Origin: Pleomorphomonas sp. T1.2MG-36
GTDB lineage: Bacteria > Pseudomonadota > Alphaproteobacteria > Rhizobiales > Pleomorphomonadaceae
Direction of reading: 5' to 3'
Length of the DNA: 64,000 bases
Assembly (NCBI RefSeq): GCF_950100655.1
Contig: NZ_CATNLY010000045.1
Location: 62,001-126,000, forward strand
Each line of letters starts with the position of its first letter. The stretch's first letter is position 1. Below the pieces are notes generated by a model, which searched no databases, was not told the origin of the DNA, and was given only the letters and a program-made list of their open reading frames with translations. Below are positions 27,307 to 36,786 of the stretch, one piece after another. The position numbers and the translations under genes are program-made.

Positions 27307-28346
27307 CACCGCCCCCCGCGAACACGTGCCAGCATACGCGCAACATTGTCGATGGAACCGTCCGGCGTGATGCCGTGACCGAGATTGAAGATCAGCCTCC
27401 CCTCGCCCAAACGATCGAGCACCCGATCGACGGCGGCATCGAGAGCTCCGCCACCGACGACGAGATGCAGCGGATCGATGTTTCCCTGCACGGCGGTTTG
27501 AGGCTGCACGCTATCCCGAACAAAATCGAGCGAAGCCTGCCAATCGATGCCAACGGCATTGACTCCGGTCTCCCTAACGTAAGCCGGAAGATGTCCGCCT
27601 GCCCCCTTTGGAAAGCCGATCACCCGGGCATTCGGCACTCGGGCTCGCACTCCCGCGACAATCCGTTTCGTCGGTTCGATGACAAACCGCCAGAAGCCGG
27701 TATCGTCGAGCGCCCCCGCCCAGGTATCGAAAATCTGAACCGCGTCGGCGCCAGCCGCAAGCTGGGCGGAAAGATAGTCGATCGAAGCGTCGACCAGAAC
27801 GTCGACCAACCGATCGACACCGCTTGGATCCGCGAGCGCTGCCCGGCGTGCCGGCATCTGATCCGGTGTACCCCGTCCGGCGACCATGTAGGTGATTAGC
27901 GTCCAGGGCGCCCCGCAGAAGCCGAGCAGCGCGGTCTCCTTCGGAAGCTCGCTGCGAACGCGAGACACCGTTTCGATGACCGGCGCCAACCGTTCGAGCA
28001 GGCGATCCGGTTGGAGTTCCTGGCGAGACAGATCGATCGGCTCCAGTCGGGGTCCTTCTCCCTCGACGAACCAGACCTTCTGACCCAGCGCATGCGGTAT
28101 GACGAGGATGTCGGAAAACAGAATGGCCGCATCAAAGCCAAAGCGTCGGATCGGCTGAAGCGTCACCTCCGTGGCAAGTTCCGGTGCATAGCAAAGATCT
28201 AGGAAGGAACCCGCTTTGGCGCGTGTGGCTCGATACTCGGGAAGATAGCGACCGGCTTGCCGCATCATCCAGACCGGTGGCGGTGAGAGCCGCTCGCCAT
28301 CGAGAACCCTGAGGAGGCGACGTTCGTTTGCCACCCTGTCTGTCAT
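27306..28346 (-). CDS. hemE: Uroporphyrinogen decarboxylase
   Basis: A 346-residue enzyme forming coproporphyrinogen [27 protein letters not shown] (about residues 23-46, in pieces) is the signature; [12 protein letters not shown] holds the catalytic Asp; [16 protein letters not shown] and [11 protein letters not shown] follow. The ATG at 28346 gives the standard start [12 protein letters not shown]; the longer frame reaches into the origin region and is rejected. In Caulobacter and Rickettsia hemE also flanks the origin. Confidence 0.97.
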   Translation of the reverse strand: MTDRVANERRLLRVLDGERLSPPPVWMMRQAGRYLPEYRATRAKAGSFLDLCYAPELATEVTLQPIRRFGFDAAILFSDILVIPHALGQKVWFVEGEGPRLEPIDLSRQELQPDRLLERLAPVIETVSRVRSELPKETALLGFCGAPWTLITYMVAGRGTPDQMPARRAALADPSGVDRLVDVLVDASIDYLSAQLAAGADAVQIFDTWAGALDDTGFWRFVIEPTKRIVAGVRARVPNARVIGFPKGAGGHLPAYVRETGVNAVGIDWQASLDFVRDSVQPQTAVQGNIDPLHLVVGGGALDAAVDRVLDRLGEGRLIFNLGHGITPDGSIDNVARMLARVRGGR

Positions 28347-28546
28347 CGCGCCGTCGGCCGTTTCCAAGTTAAGAATCCTATTTGAAGAGACTTTCTTTTT
28401 CTTATTGCCGAGGGATAGCAGGGATTGTCGCCTCTCCACAATCCGAACCATGCGAGGAGGCGACGGAGGATATCGACAACCGCCTCTCACACATTAGCCT
28501 GTGGCTTTCGTGGAAAACTTCAACGGATGGCGGAATGCCGCAAGTC

Positions 28547-28561
28547 TTAACGAATGGTCAA
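28547..28561 (+). promoter_or_regulatory. Near-consensus CtrA site in oriC
   Basis: TTAA, seven bases, TCAA: one mismatch from TTAA-N7-TTAA, 35 bases upstream of the exact site. A pair of CtrA sites in the origin would suit repression of initiation. Confidence 0.5.
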
Positions 28562-28581
28562 TGGGGATGACGGTCGAAAAG

Positions 28582-28596
28582 TTAAAGAACCGTTAA
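28582..28596 (+). promoter_or_regulatory. CtrA box in oriC
   Basis: TTAAAGAACCGTTAA is an exact TTAA-N7-TTAA CtrA site. In Caulobacter such sites in the origin let phosphorylated CtrA block DnaA-driven initiation. Confidence 0.75.
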
Positions 28597-28678
28597 GCAC
28601 GCGGATCGCTTTTGCACAGCACCCACAGGGTCCGTCAAAAAGAGGTCGTTTTGGCCTGCCTGTTGACGAATTTGCGAC

Positions 28679-28687
28679 TTACCCACA
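28679..28687 (+). promoter_or_regulatory. DnaA box
   Basis: TTACCCACA differs from the consensus TTATCCACA at one position and lies within one of the two ACCCACAGGG repeats of the origin region. Confidence 0.6.
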
Positions 28688-28870
28688 GGGGTCGGCCAGA
28701 CCCCTTTCCCAGGGCCTCGCTTGTTCACGTTCGTCCACCAGATGGGCGGCGGCCTGTGGACAGCCCCCGACCAACCGCATCCAAGTGCTTGATCGCAGGA
28801 GGCTAAAAAGAACTCGCCAAGCCTTGCGCCATCTGAGATGCTGCCCGCCATCTTTCGGAGCACGCCGGCC

Positions 28871-29728
28871 ATGAAGCGAGGCCAGACCTATTTTCATATC
28901 CACCTCGTCTCGGACTCCACCGGCGAGACGCTGCTCGCCGTCGGCCGGGCGGCAACAGCGCAATACGACTCGATGGTGGCCATCGAGCACATCTATCCCT
29001 TGGTGCGATCGGTTCGGCACATCGAGCGCGTCATCGCCGACATCGAGGCTGCTCCCGGCATCGTTCTTTATACGCTGGTGCAACAGGATCTGGCCGTTCG
29101 GCTCGAAGAAGCCTGCCAGGCGGCGGCCATTCCCTGCATCGACGTGTTGCGGCCCGTGTTCGATGTGTTCCGTTCCTTCTTCAATGTGCGGGCGATCGGC
29201 AAGGCCGGCGCCCAGCACGCCATGGACGCCGACTATTTCAAGCGGATCGACGCGCTGAACTTCACACTGGCTCACGACGATGGCGCCCTTCCCGATGACA
29301 TCGAGGAAACCGATGTCATCCTGATCGGCATCAGCCGCACGTCGAAGACACCGACATCGATCTATCTCGCCAATCGCGGCATCCGCACTGCCAATGTCCC
29401 TCTAGTGCCGGGCATCCCAATTGCCGACAAGGTTATCGTCGCGCGGCGGCCGCTGGTGGTCTGCCTCATCGCCACTGCCGAACGCATCATGCATGTCCGA
29501 CAGAACCGCCTGCTGGCACTCGCCGATCAGAACCAGAACTCGACCTATGTCGACAAGGCGTCGATCGCCCAGGAAATTCTCTATTCCAAGCGCCTCTGCA
29601 CCGAGCATGGTTGGCCGATGATCGACGTCACGCGCCGATCGATCGAGGAAACCGCCGCCGCCATCCTCGCCCTTTGGGACCAGCATCGCTATGGCAAGGT
29701 CCTCGATCCCTTTTCGGACGCCGGTTAA
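28871..29728 (+). CDS. ppsR: DUF299 kinase/pyrophosphorylase (PPDK/PEP synthase regulatory protein, RP001 family)
   Basis: A 285-residue bifunctional regulator that phosphorylates or dephosphorylates pyruvate phosphate dikinase or PEP synthase. FHIHLVSDSTGETL at the start, HDDG in the middle and the P-loop-like GISRTSKTPTSIYLANRG (about residues 152-169) are typical. The ATG at 28871 matches the family start MKRGQTYFHIHLVSD; one at 28838 would add 11 residues. Its position next to the origin is conserved in Alphaproteobacteria. Whether the target is PpdK or PpsA is unknown. Confidence 0.93.
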   Translation: MKRGQTYFHIHLVSDSTGETLLAVGRAATAQYDSMVAIEHIYPLVRSVRHIERVIADIEAAPGIVLYTLVQQDLAVRLEEACQAAAIPCIDVLRPVFDVFRSFFNVRAIGKAGAQHAMDADYFKRIDALNFTLAHDDGALPDDIEETDVILIGISRTSKTPTSIYLANRGIRTANVPLVPGIPIADKVIVARRPLVVCLIATAERIMHVRQNRLLALADQNQNSTYVDKASIAQEILYSKRLCTEHGWPMIDVTRRSIEETAAAILALWDQHRYGKVLDPFSDAG

Positions 29729-29731
29729 GAC

Positions 29732-30319
29732 ATGAGCCTCGTTCTTGCCTCTGCGAGCGCCGCTCGCGCCGCCCTCATGACCGGTGCCGGTCTGATCTTC
29801 AAACGGATTCCGGCCGATGTCGACGAACGCCTCATTGAGGAGGATCTCGTCGGGCTTTCCGCCGCCGATGTGGCGCAGGCACTTGCCGATGTGAAGGCGG
29901 TCGAGGTCTCGTTGCGCAGGCCCGGCGATCTGGTCATCGGTGCCGATCAGACACTGTCGCTGGGCGATGAACGTTTTCACAAGCCAAGGGATCGCGAGGA
30001 AGCCAGTCGGCAACTCGTCCGTCTCTCGGGGCGCACGCACGAACTTCATTCCGCCTTGTCATTGGCCCGCAATGGCGAGGTTCTTTATCGCACTGTCGAT
30101 GGTGCCAAACTGACCATGCGGCCACTCTCGACACGCTTCATCAGTCACTATCTCGCCGTGGTTGGCGAAACGGCACTGGGTTCGGTCGGCGCCTACCAGC
30201 TCGAAGGCTTCGGCGTTCAGCTGTTCGAAGCCATCGATGGAAACCATTTCACCATCCTCGGTCTGCCTCTCCTGCCATTGCTCGAGTTTCTGCGCGAGGA
30301 AAGGATGATCGAACAATGA
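29732..30319 (+). CDS. maf: Maf-family nucleotide pyrophosphatase
   Basis: A 195-residue Maf protein hydrolysing non-canonical or dTTP/UTP-type nucleotides. LVLASASAARAALM at the start, VIGADQTLSLGD (about residues 69-80) and a GAYQLEGFG block (about 151-159) are family motifs. The typical SxSPRR is relaxed to SASAARA. It overlaps aroE by four bases in an origin-proximal operon ppsR-maf-aroE-coaE. Confidence 0.92.
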   Translation: MSLVLASASAARAALMTGAGLIFKRIPADVDERLIEEDLVGLSAADVAQALADVKAVEVSLRRPGDLVIGADQTLSLGDERFHKPRDREEASRQLVRLSGRTHELHSALSLARNGEVLYRTVDGAKLTMRPLSTRFISHYLAVVGETALGSVGAYQLEGFGVQLFEAIDGNHFTILGLPLLPLLEFLREERMIEQ

Positions 30320-31134
30320 GTCATGCGGCCGTCATTGGCTGGCCCGTGAGCCAGTCGCGTTCACCTTTGATCCACGGCCACTGGCTGAAACAGTTCGATA
30401 TCAAGGGTGACTATGGCCGCGTTGCCGTCGAGCCGGAACGAGCCGAGGATTTCTTCGCCCACTTTGCCGACAGCGGGTTGCTCGGCGGCAATGTCACCAT
30501 TCCCTACAAGGAAACGGCCGCCCGCGCTGCCGGCTATCGTGAGCCGGTCGTCGACCGGGTTGGCGCCGCCAACACGTTGTGGATGGAAAATGGCGTGCTC
30601 TGCGCGGACAACACCGACGGAATTGGCTTTCTTGCCAATCTCGACGATCGTGCGCCCGGCTGGGACAGGGCTCCTGCCGAAGCGCTCGTGCTCGGTGCCG
30701 GCGGTGCCGCCGCCGCCGTCGTGGATGCGTTGGTCGACCGCGGATTCAGGGTGCGCATCCTCAATCGCACCCTGTCGCGAGCGGAGGCCCTGGCGGGGCG
30801 CTATCCCGGCCGAGCCTCTGCCGACGTCCTTTCGGAAGCGAATCGATATGCGGTAACGGCCGGCTTTCTCGTCAACACGACGTCGTTGGGCATGAAAGGC
30901 GATGGTGCCATCGATCTCGATCTGAGCGTCGTGCCGGCCGATGCCGTGGTGACGGACATCGTTTATGTACCTCTTGAGACGCCATTCCTCGCCTCGGCCG
31001 CGTCGCGTGGCCTCCGCACCGTCGACGGTCTTGGCATGCTCCTCCACCAGGCGGTCCCGGGCTTCACGCGCTGGTTCGGACAACGCCCGTCGGTGACCGC
31101 GGAGCTTCGGGCACTGATCGAGGCCGATCTTTGA
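30316..31134 (+). CDS. aroE: Shikimate dehydrogenase
   Basis: A 272-residue NADP enzyme of the aromatic pathway. VIGWPVSQSRSPLIHGHWL (residues 5-23), GGNVTIPYKE with the catalytic Lys (about 57-66), NTLWMENGVLCADNTDGIGF, the dinucleotide motif VLGAGGAAAAV (about 125-135) and the final GMLLHQAVPGF are intact. Start and end overlap maf and coaE. Confidence 0.96.
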   Translation: MSHAAVIGWPVSQSRSPLIHGHWLKQFDIKGDYGRVAVEPERAEDFFAHFADSGLLGGNVTIPYKETAARAAGYREPVVDRVGAANTLWMENGVLCADNTDGIGFLANLDDRAPGWDRAPAEALVLGAGGAAAAVVDALVDRGFRVRILNRTLSRAEALAGRYPGRASADVLSEANRYAVTAGFLVNTTSLGMKGDGAIDLDLSVVPADAVVTDIVYVPLETPFLASAASRGLRTVDGLGMLLHQAVPGFTRWFGQRPSVTAELRALIEADL

Positions 31135-31712
31135 TCATCATCGGTCTCACCGGCTCGATCGGCATGGGCAAGACCACCACCGCCGATCTGTTCCGGCAAG
31201 CGGGTCTGCCGGTGTTCGATGCCGATGCGACGGTGCATGCCCTCTACGAAGGTCCGCTCGCCGCCGATATCGAGGCGGCATTCCCTGGAACGACCAGGGC
31301 GGGTCGCGTCGACCGCGCTCGGCTCGCCGAACGGCTTTCCGGCGATGCCGACGCCTTCCGCCGATTGGAAGCCATCGTTCATCCGGCGGTGCATCGTGCC
31401 GAAGCCGATTTCCTCGCACGGTCTCGGGCCACTGGCGCCCGAGCAGTCATCCTCGACATTCCGCTTCTTTTCGAAACCGGCCGGCAGGGGGATGTCGACA
31501 AGACGGTGGTGGTATCGGCCCCGGCCGAGGTGCAGCGCGCCCGCGTGCTGTCTCGCCCCGGCATGACGCAGGAAAAGTTCGAGGTCCTCCTCGCGCGGCA
31601 GATGCCGGATGCCGAGAAAAGGGCGCGAGCCGATTTCGTCATCCCCTCTGGAGACGGTATCGCCGCGGCGAAGGCTTCCGTCGAGGCTTTTCTCCGTCAA
31701 CTGCTTTCTTGA
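31131..31712 (+). CDS. coaE: Dephospho-CoA kinase
   Basis: A 193-residue P-loop kinase for the last step of CoA synthesis. GLTGSIGMGKTTTADLF (about residues 5-21) is the Walker A; FDADATVHALYEG and LDIPLLFETGRQ are the substrate and lid elements. The start codon is TTG at 31131, overlapping the aroE stop. dnaQ follows after 68 bases, the usual order near alphaproteobacterial origins. Confidence 0.96.
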   Translation: MIIIGLTGSIGMGKTTTADLFRQAGLPVFDADATVHALYEGPLAADIEAAFPGTTRAGRVDRARLAERLSGDADAFRRLEAIVHPAVHRAEADFLARSRATGARAVILDIPLLFETGRQGDVDKTVVVSAPAEVQRARVLSRPGMTQEKFEVLLARQMPDAEKRARADFVIPSGDGIAAAKASVEAFLRQLLS

Positions 31713-31780
31713 GGATTTGGCGGGGGACAAGCGGGGCGGATTTCCTTGAAATCGTGCTCGTCGGCAGGCAGGATTCGCCC

Positions 31781-32500
31781 ATGCGTGAAATCGTCTTCGA
31801 TACCGAAACCACTGGCCTCGATCCCAAGACCGGCGACCGCCTTGTCGAAATCGGCTGCGTCGAAGTTGTCAACCGTTTCCCGACCGGGCGGAACTTCCAT
31901 GTCTACATCAATCCAGGGCGGTCGGTGCCCAAGGAAGCATTTGATGTGCATGGGCTGTCCGACGAGTTTCTGGCCGACAAGCCGCGTTTTGACGAGATCG
32001 CCGATGGATTTGTCGCCTTTGTCGGTGAAGCGCATTTGGTTGCCCACAATGCCAGCTTCGACATGGGCTTCATCAATTTCGAGCTGAAGGCGTCGGGACG
32101 GCCAGTTTTCGGCAACGAGCGGGTGGTCGATACGCTGATGATGGCGCGGCGGAAGCATCCCGGTGCGCCCGCAAGCCTTGATGCACTCTGCAATCGCTAC
32201 GGCATCGATCGCTCAAGGCGCATCAAGCACGGCGCTCTGCTCGATGCGGAGCTCCTGGCCGAGGTCTATCTCGAGCTGACCGGTGGCCGGCAGGCTGGCC
32301 TCGACCTGACGGTGTCCGTCCAGGATGCTTCTACCGGCGATACCGGGGGTCGCGTTGCGCTACGCCCGCGCCCCGCGCCGTTGCCCTCGCGTTTGTCCGC
32401 TTCCGAAGCGGAGGCTCATGCAGCTTTTATTGCCGCCATTGGCGAAAAGGCGCTTTGGAACACCTATCTCGACAATGGCGAGCAGGCAGAAACGGCCTGA
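31781..32500 (+). CDS. dnaQ: DNA polymerase III epsilon subunit (3'-5' proofreading exonuclease)
   Basis: A 239-residue DEDDh exonuclease. ExoI is FDTETTGLDP (residues 5-14), ExoII HNASFDMGFI (about 94-103) and ExoIII HGALLDAELLAEVYLEL (about 148-164). The C-terminal region that tethers it to the alpha subunit is present. The ATG at 31781 matches the family start MREIVFDTETTGL; upstream frame is unsupported. Confidence 0.96.
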   Translation: MREIVFDTETTGLDPKTGDRLVEIGCVEVVNRFPTGRNFHVYINPGRSVPKEAFDVHGLSDEFLADKPRFDEIADGFVAFVGEAHLVAHNASFDMGFINFELKASGRPVFGNERVVDTLMMARRKHPGAPASLDALCNRYGIDRSRRIKHGALLDAELLAEVYLELTGGRQAGLDLTVSVQDASTGDTGGRVALRPRPAPLPSRLSASEAEAHAAFIAAIGEKALWNTYLDNGEQAETA

Positions 32501-32619
32501 GCGAGACTTGGCTCAGCGGTTTCCCGGGTTCGTCCGGTCAGGCTGTCCTTAGCCGGCGAATTATGTCATAGAGCGCTCCTGCGCTCGTTCCAGCCGCCAG
32601 ATTGGTCGGGAGGCGCTTG

Positions 32620-33186
32620 ATGATTAAGTCTCCGAAAGGATCGGTTGTGGCCAAGGCGACGCCCGAGAAATTCCGGCAGGTCGCCGCCCTGCCCTATCGT
32701 TTGACGGCCGAAGGCTACGAGGTGGTGATGATCACCACCCGCGACAGTGGTCGCTGGATATTGCCCAAGGGTTGGCCGATCAAAGGCTTGAAGCCTCACG
32801 AGAGCGCCGAAACCGAGGCGATGGAGGAGGCAGGTCTGATCGGCAGCGCCGTGCCGAAGGCCATTGGCCGCTTCACCTACGTGAAGCAGTTTCCCAAGCG
32901 CCAGGAGAAGGTACTGGTCGACGTCTTTCCGCTGGCCATCGAGCGGCAGCTCGAGAACTGGCAGGAAAAAGATCAGCGCGAGGTCCGGTTCTTCAACCCG
33001 GTAGACGCCGCGGCACTGGTATCCGACGCTGGCGTCGGCGATATCATCCTCGCCTTCTTTGTCGATCTCGCCAAGAAGAAGGCGGCCGGCACCCTGAAGG
33101 CACCGACCGCCGAAAAAGCATCTCCGTTGCCGGGCGAACCGGACGTGGATCAGGCAAGCCCTTCGAACAAGGCCGTCGACAGATAA
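32620..33186 (+). CDS. NUDIX hydrolase
   Basis: A 188-residue nudix protein of the rhizobial PKGWPIKG type. The nudix box (about residues 43-66) reads [20 protein letters not shown] then AGL: the EExG core and one upstream Glu are kept, while the first Glu and the Arg of the consensus are replaced, as in diphosphoinositol polyphosphate hydrolase-like members. The substrate is unknown. The ATG at 32620 follows GGGAGGCG. Its last 37 bases overlap cysK on the other strand. Confidence 0.85.
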   Translation: MIKSPKGSVVAKATPEKFRQVAALPYRLTAEGYEVVMITTRDSGRWILPKGWPIKGLKPHESAETEAMEEAGLIGSAVPKAIGRFTYVKQFPKRQEKVLVDVFPLAIERQLENWQEKDQREVRFFNPVDAAALVSDAGVGDIILAFFVDLAKKKAAGTLKAPTAEKASPLPGEPDVDQASPSNKAVDR

Positions 33187-34115
33187 CGCTCGGCAAAGGA
33201 CGGCACGATCACAACGATGGTCTTGCCGGCATTCTCGGGCCGTTGACCGAGCTTGATCGCCGCCGCCAGCGCCGCTCCGGAAGAAATGCCGACCGGCACG
33301 CCTTCAAGCTTCGCCGCCTGGCGAGCGGTGGCAAGTGCCTCTTCCGAGGGAACCGGTAGGATTTCGTCGTAGACCTTGGTGTCGAGAACCGACGGAACGA
33401 AACCGGCGCCGATGCCCTGAATCTTGTGCGGACCGGGGGCGCCACCCGAAAGAACAGGGCTCTCGTTCGGCTCGACGGCCACCACCTTCACCTCGGGCTT
33501 ACGCTCTTTCAATACGCGGCCGACGCCGGTAATGGTTCCACCAGTACCAATGCCCGCGACGAAAATGTCGACCTTGCCTTCGGTATCGTTCCAGATCTCC
33601 TCGGCCGTGCTCACGCGGTGCACTTCCGGGTTGGCCGGATTCTCGAACTGCTGCGGAATGATGGAACCGGGAATGCTGGCGGCCAGCTCGCCGGCTTTGG
33701 CGATGGCGCCCTTCATGCCCTTGGCCGCTTCGGTCAGCTCCAGTTCGGCGCCAAGCAGCTTCAGCATCTTGCGGCGTTCAACCGACATCGATTCCGGCAT
33801 GACCAGAATCAGCCGGTAGCCCTTGGCGGCCGCGACGAAGGCGAGCGCGATACCTGTGTTGCCCGAGGTCGGCTCGATCAGGGTGGACTCGCCGGGCTTG
33901 ATCTTGCCCTGTGCCTCCAGCGCCTCGATCATCGCAACGCCAATGCGATCCTTGACCGAGGCGATGGGGTTGAAGAACTCCAGCTTGCCGAGAATGGTCG
34001 CCTTGACGCCATTCTCCTTGGCGAGCTTGTCGAAGCGAACAAGCGGTGTGTCGCCGATGGTGTCGGTGATGGACGCGTAGATCTTGCCGCGACCGCGGCG
34101 GGAAAGATCGCTCAT
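33150..34115 (-). CDS. cysK: Cysteine synthase A (O-acetylserine sulfhydrylase)
   Basis: A 321-residue PLP enzyme. The PLP lysine is in [11 protein letters not shown] (about residues 49-59), the substrate loop in [12 protein letters not shown] (about 80-91), the phosphate loop in [13 protein letters not shown] (about 188-200), and [11 protein letters not shown] lies near 277. The ATG at 34115 gives the standard start region [12 protein letters not shown]. It overlaps the convergent nudix gene by 37 bases. Confidence 0.96.
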   Translation of the reverse strand: MSDLSRRGRGKIYASITDTIGDTPLVRFDKLAKENGVKATILGKLEFFNPIASVKDRIGVAMIEALEAQGKIKPGESTLIEPTSGNTGIALAFVAAAKGYRLILVMPESMSVERRKMLKLLGAELELTEAAKGMKGAIAKAGELAASIPGSIIPQQFENPANPEVHRVSTAEEIWNDTEGKVDIFVAGIGTGGTITGVGRVLKERKPEVKVVAVEPNESPVLSGGAPGPHKIQGIGAGFVPSVLDTKVYDEILPVPSEEALATARQAAKLEGVPVGISSGAALAAAIKLGQRPENAGKTIVVIVPSFAERYLSTALFEGLA

Positions 34116-34265
34116 GGGAAAATCCTCGTTGTGCTGGCCTTCTGAAATTACGCCCATTCTATCGGCGGTCGCAAAACGTCACCAGTCAACCGAGGTCGCA
34201 TCAGGCAATCGGATTGGAAAATGATCCCATAGAAGAGCCATACTTGAGAACGGATTGCCCCATCC

Positions 34266-34712
34266 TCAAGATCGACCTGTCGATCCGAACCCACCCGCTC
34301 CGCGAATGGTCGCGTCGAGTGCCTCGGTTTCGACGAGGTGGGCACGACAGACCGGCGCGATGACCATCTGGGCAATGCGCTCGCCGCGTCCGATGGTGAA
34401 TGGCGTATCGGAAAGGTTGACCAGGATGACCTTTATCTCGCCGCGATAGTCGGCATCGATCGTGCCGGGCGAGTTGAGGACGGTCACACCATGCTTGGCG
34501 GCCAGCCCCGAGCGCGGCCGGACCTGCGCCTCGTAACCGGACGGCAGCGCCATGGCGAGACCGGTCGGCACCAATGCACGCCCGAGCGGCGGCAGGATCA
34601 CCGCCTCTTCGACGGCTGCCAGAAGATCGAGGCCTGCGGCGTCCTCGCTCTGGTAAGCCGGCAACGGCAGATCCTGGGCATGGGGTAGACGCAAAAGAGC
34701 AACCTCGACCAT
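34266..34712 (-). CDS. dut: Deoxyuridine 5'-triphosphate nucleotidohydrolase
   Basis: A 148-residue trimeric dUTPase. Motif 1 is [11 protein letters not shown] (about residues 22-32), motif 2 [11 protein letters not shown], motif 3 [13 protein letters not shown], motif 4 RIAQMVI and motif 5 [10 protein letters not shown] at the C-terminus, all complete. The ATG at 34712 has GAGG upstream; a TTG at 34724 is less likely. It lies 42 bases after coaBC on the same strand. Confidence 0.96.
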   Translation of the reverse strand: MVEVALLRLPHAQDLPLPAYQSEDAAGLDLLAAVEEAVILPPLGRALVPTGLAMALPSGYEAQVRPRSGLAAKHGVTVLNSPGTIDADYRGEIKVILVNLSDTPFTIGRGERIAQMVIAPVCRAHLVETEALDATIRGAGGFGSTGRS

Positions 34713-34754
34713 CGATAACCTCAAACCTTATGTGTTGCGGACCCGAATCGAAAA

Positions 34755-35960
34755 TCAGCCAAGCCGTTCGGCAACCAGCGCAACCAAGCGCTCGGCGACC
34801 TCATCCTTGGACAACGTCGGCCAGACATCGACACCGGCCGCCGAAAGGACGCGAACGCTGTTGCGATCGCCGCCGAACACCCCTCCGGCCGCCGACACGT
34901 CATTGGCGACGATATAGTCGGCTCCCTTGGTTGCCAGCTTTCTGGCAGCGTTGGTCTCGATTTCAGTCGTTTCGGCGGCGAATCCAACGACGATCTTCGG
35001 CCGTTGGGCGTCGTGGCCGAGCGTCGCTAGGATATCGGGGTTTTCGATGAACGAAAGCGGCGGTGGGTCACCGGCCGCTTTCTTGATCTTGTCCGGCGCC
35101 ACTTCGGCCGGACGCCAATCCGATACGGCGGCGGTCATCACCGCGACGTCGGCCGGCAGGGCGGCGAACGCGGCCGCAAGCATCTCGCGGGCCGTCTCCA
35201 CCCGAACGATGTCGACACCCAGAGGATCCGGGATCGAAACCGGGCCGGAGATGAGCGTCACGCGGGCACCGGCGCGGGCGGCGGCGGCGGCAACGGCGTG
35301 GCCCTGCTTGCCCGAGGAGCGGTTGGTGATGAAACGCACCGGATCGATCGGCTCGATGGTCGGACCGGAGGTGACGAGCACGTGCCGACCGGCCAGCGGC
35401 CTCGGTTGCTCCCGCATGGCGAAGAAAGCCTCGACACCGGCAACGATGTCCATCGGCTCGGACAGGCGGCCGACGCCTGCTTCGTTGCGCTCGGCCATCC
35501 GCCCCTCGGCCGGGCCGATGAAGCGAACGCCGTCGGCGGCCAGTTGCGCGGCGTTGCGCCGGGTTGCCGGGTGCGCCCACATGCGCTGGTTCATGGCGGG
35601 ACAAACGATGATCGGCGCGGCGGCGGCCAGCAGGCTGGCCGTGGCAAGTTCGTCGGCAATGCCGTTGGCCATGCGCGCCATCAGGTTGGCGGTGGCGGGC
35701 GCCACCAGGATCAGGTCCGTATCGCGGGAAAGCACGATATGGCCGATGTCCTGCTCCTCGGTGGGATCGAACAGATCGCTGAACACCTTCTCGCCGGAGA
35801 GCGCTCCCACGGTCATCGGCGTCACGAACTCTTTTCCCGACCGGGTCAGGATCACTCGTACCTCGGCGCCGCGCTCCTTGAGGCGTCGGATCACCTCAAG
35901 CACCTTGTAGGCGGCGATGCCACCACCGATGACGATCAGAATGCGCTTGCCCGCCAGCAT
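34755..35960 (-). CDS. coaBC: Bifunctional phosphopantothenoylcysteine decarboxylase/phosphopantothenate-cysteine ligase
   Basis: A 401-residue fusion. The N-terminal flavin decarboxylase (CoaC) has GGGIAAYKVLEVIRRL, LVAPATANLMARMANGIAD and CPAMNQRMW (about residues 119-127). The C-terminal ligase (CoaB, from about 190) has LVTSGPTIEPIDPVRFITNRSSGKQG in pieces and VVGFAAET. With coaE in this window it covers three CoA steps. The coaBC-dut order is widely conserved. Confidence 0.96.
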   Translation of the reverse strand: MLAGKRILIVIGGGIAAYKVLEVIRRLKERGAEVRVILTRSGKEFVTPMTVGALSGEKVFSDLFDPTEEQDIGHIVLSRDTDLILVAPATANLMARMANGIADELATASLLAAAAPIIVCPAMNQRMWAHPATRRNAAQLAADGVRFIGPAEGRMAERNEAGVGRLSEPMDIVAGVEAFFAMREQPRPLAGRHVLVTSGPTIEPIDPVRFITNRSSGKQGHAVAAAAARAGARVTLISGPVSIPDPLGVDIVRVETAREMLAAAFAALPADVAVMTAAVSDWRPAEVAPDKIKKAAGDPPPLSFIENPDILATLGHDAQRPKIVVGFAAETTEIETNAARKLATKGADYIVANDVSAAGGVFGGDRNSVRVLSAAGVDVWPTLSKDEVAERLVALVAERLG

Positions 35961-36066
35961 CTCAGGCTCCCTTTTGGACGATCGGAAGGGAACCTAGACC
36001 ATCGGGCCGCGGAGCGTAAGCGACAAAAGCGGAGGGAAGCGCCCAGTCCGAAACGGTGGCAATGGC

Positions 36067-36762
36067 TTAGCCGCTGGCGAACTTCTCGTCGAAGGAGTAG
36101 CCGGAACCGCGTACCGTACGGATCGGGTCGCGGGCGCGGCCGCGATTGATCGACTTTCTGAGGCGACCGACATGGACGTCGACGGTGCGTTCGTCGACAT
36201 AGACGTCGTGGCCCCACACGCCATTGAGCAACTGTTCGCGCGAGAAAACTCGGCCGGGCGACTGCATCAGAAACTCGAGCAGCCGGAACTCGGTCGGGCC
36301 GAGGTGTATTTCGCGTGCCGAGCGCCGGACACGCCGTGTTTCGCGGTCGAGCTCGATGTCGCCGGCCGTCAGAAGACTGGATACCGCTTCCGGCTTGGCA
36401 CGCCGCAGCATGGCCTTGACGCGAGCGATCAGCTCGGGGACCGAGAAGGGCTTCACGACATAGTCGTCGGCACCGGTCGCAAGTCCGCGTACCCGTTCCG
36501 ACTCCTCGCCGCGCGCCGTCAACATGATGACCGGCAGCCGCTCGGTTTCCGGCCGTGCCCTCAGGCGACGGCACAGTTCGATGCCCGAGAGACCCGGCAG
36601 CATCCAGTCGAGCAGAAGCAGGTCGGGAGTGATCTCCTTGAGGCGAATGTCGGCCTCGTCGCCGCGGAAAGCTTGCTCTACCTCGAAGCCCTCGGCTTCG
36701 AGATTGTAGCGCAGCATCAGCGACACTGCTTCCTCGTCCTCGACGATCATCACCTTGGCCAT
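36067..36762 (-). CDS. phoB: Phosphate regulon response regulator PhoB
   Basis: A 231-residue OmpR-class regulator: receiver with Glu8/Asp9-type acidic pair, Asp52 (LLLDWMLPG) and the KPF switch, and a winged helix ending DVHVGRLRKSINRG...VRGSGYSFDEKF. It would bind the PHO box upstream of pstS. The ATG at 36762 matches the family start MAKVMIVEDEEAV; the TTG at 36774 is weaker. It ends the phoR-pstSCAB-phoU-phoB block. Confidence 0.96.
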   Translation of the reverse strand: MAKVMIVEDEEAVSLMLRYNLEAEGFEVEQAFRGDEADIRLKEITPDLLLLDWMLPGLSGIELCRRLRARPETERLPVIMLTARGEESERVRGLATGADDYVVKPFSVPELIARVKAMLRRAKPEAVSSLLTAGDIELDRETRRVRRSAREIHLGPTEFRLLEFLMQSPGRVFSREQLLNGVWGHDVYVDERTVDVHVGRLRKSINRGRARDPIRTVRGSGYSFDEKFASG

Positions 36763-36786
36763 GGTCGTCCTCAACTCCAGAGCTTG

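Larger units (their letters stand above)
28347..28870. other. oriC: Probable chromosomal replication origin (oriC)
   Basis: 524 bases without a credible gene between divergent hemE and the RP001/DUF299 gene, the location of the Caulobacter origin. It contains an exact CtrA box (28582-28596), a one-mismatch CtrA-type site (28547-28561), DnaA-box-like sites (best TTACCCACA at 28679-28687; others at 28432-28440, 28509-28517, 28610-28618 and 28755-28763), a GANTC site (28373-28377) and an A/T-rich tract (28372-28407). ACCCACAGGG occurs twice, exactly 60 bases apart (28621, 28681). Gene direction diverges from here on both sides. Confidence 0.87.
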
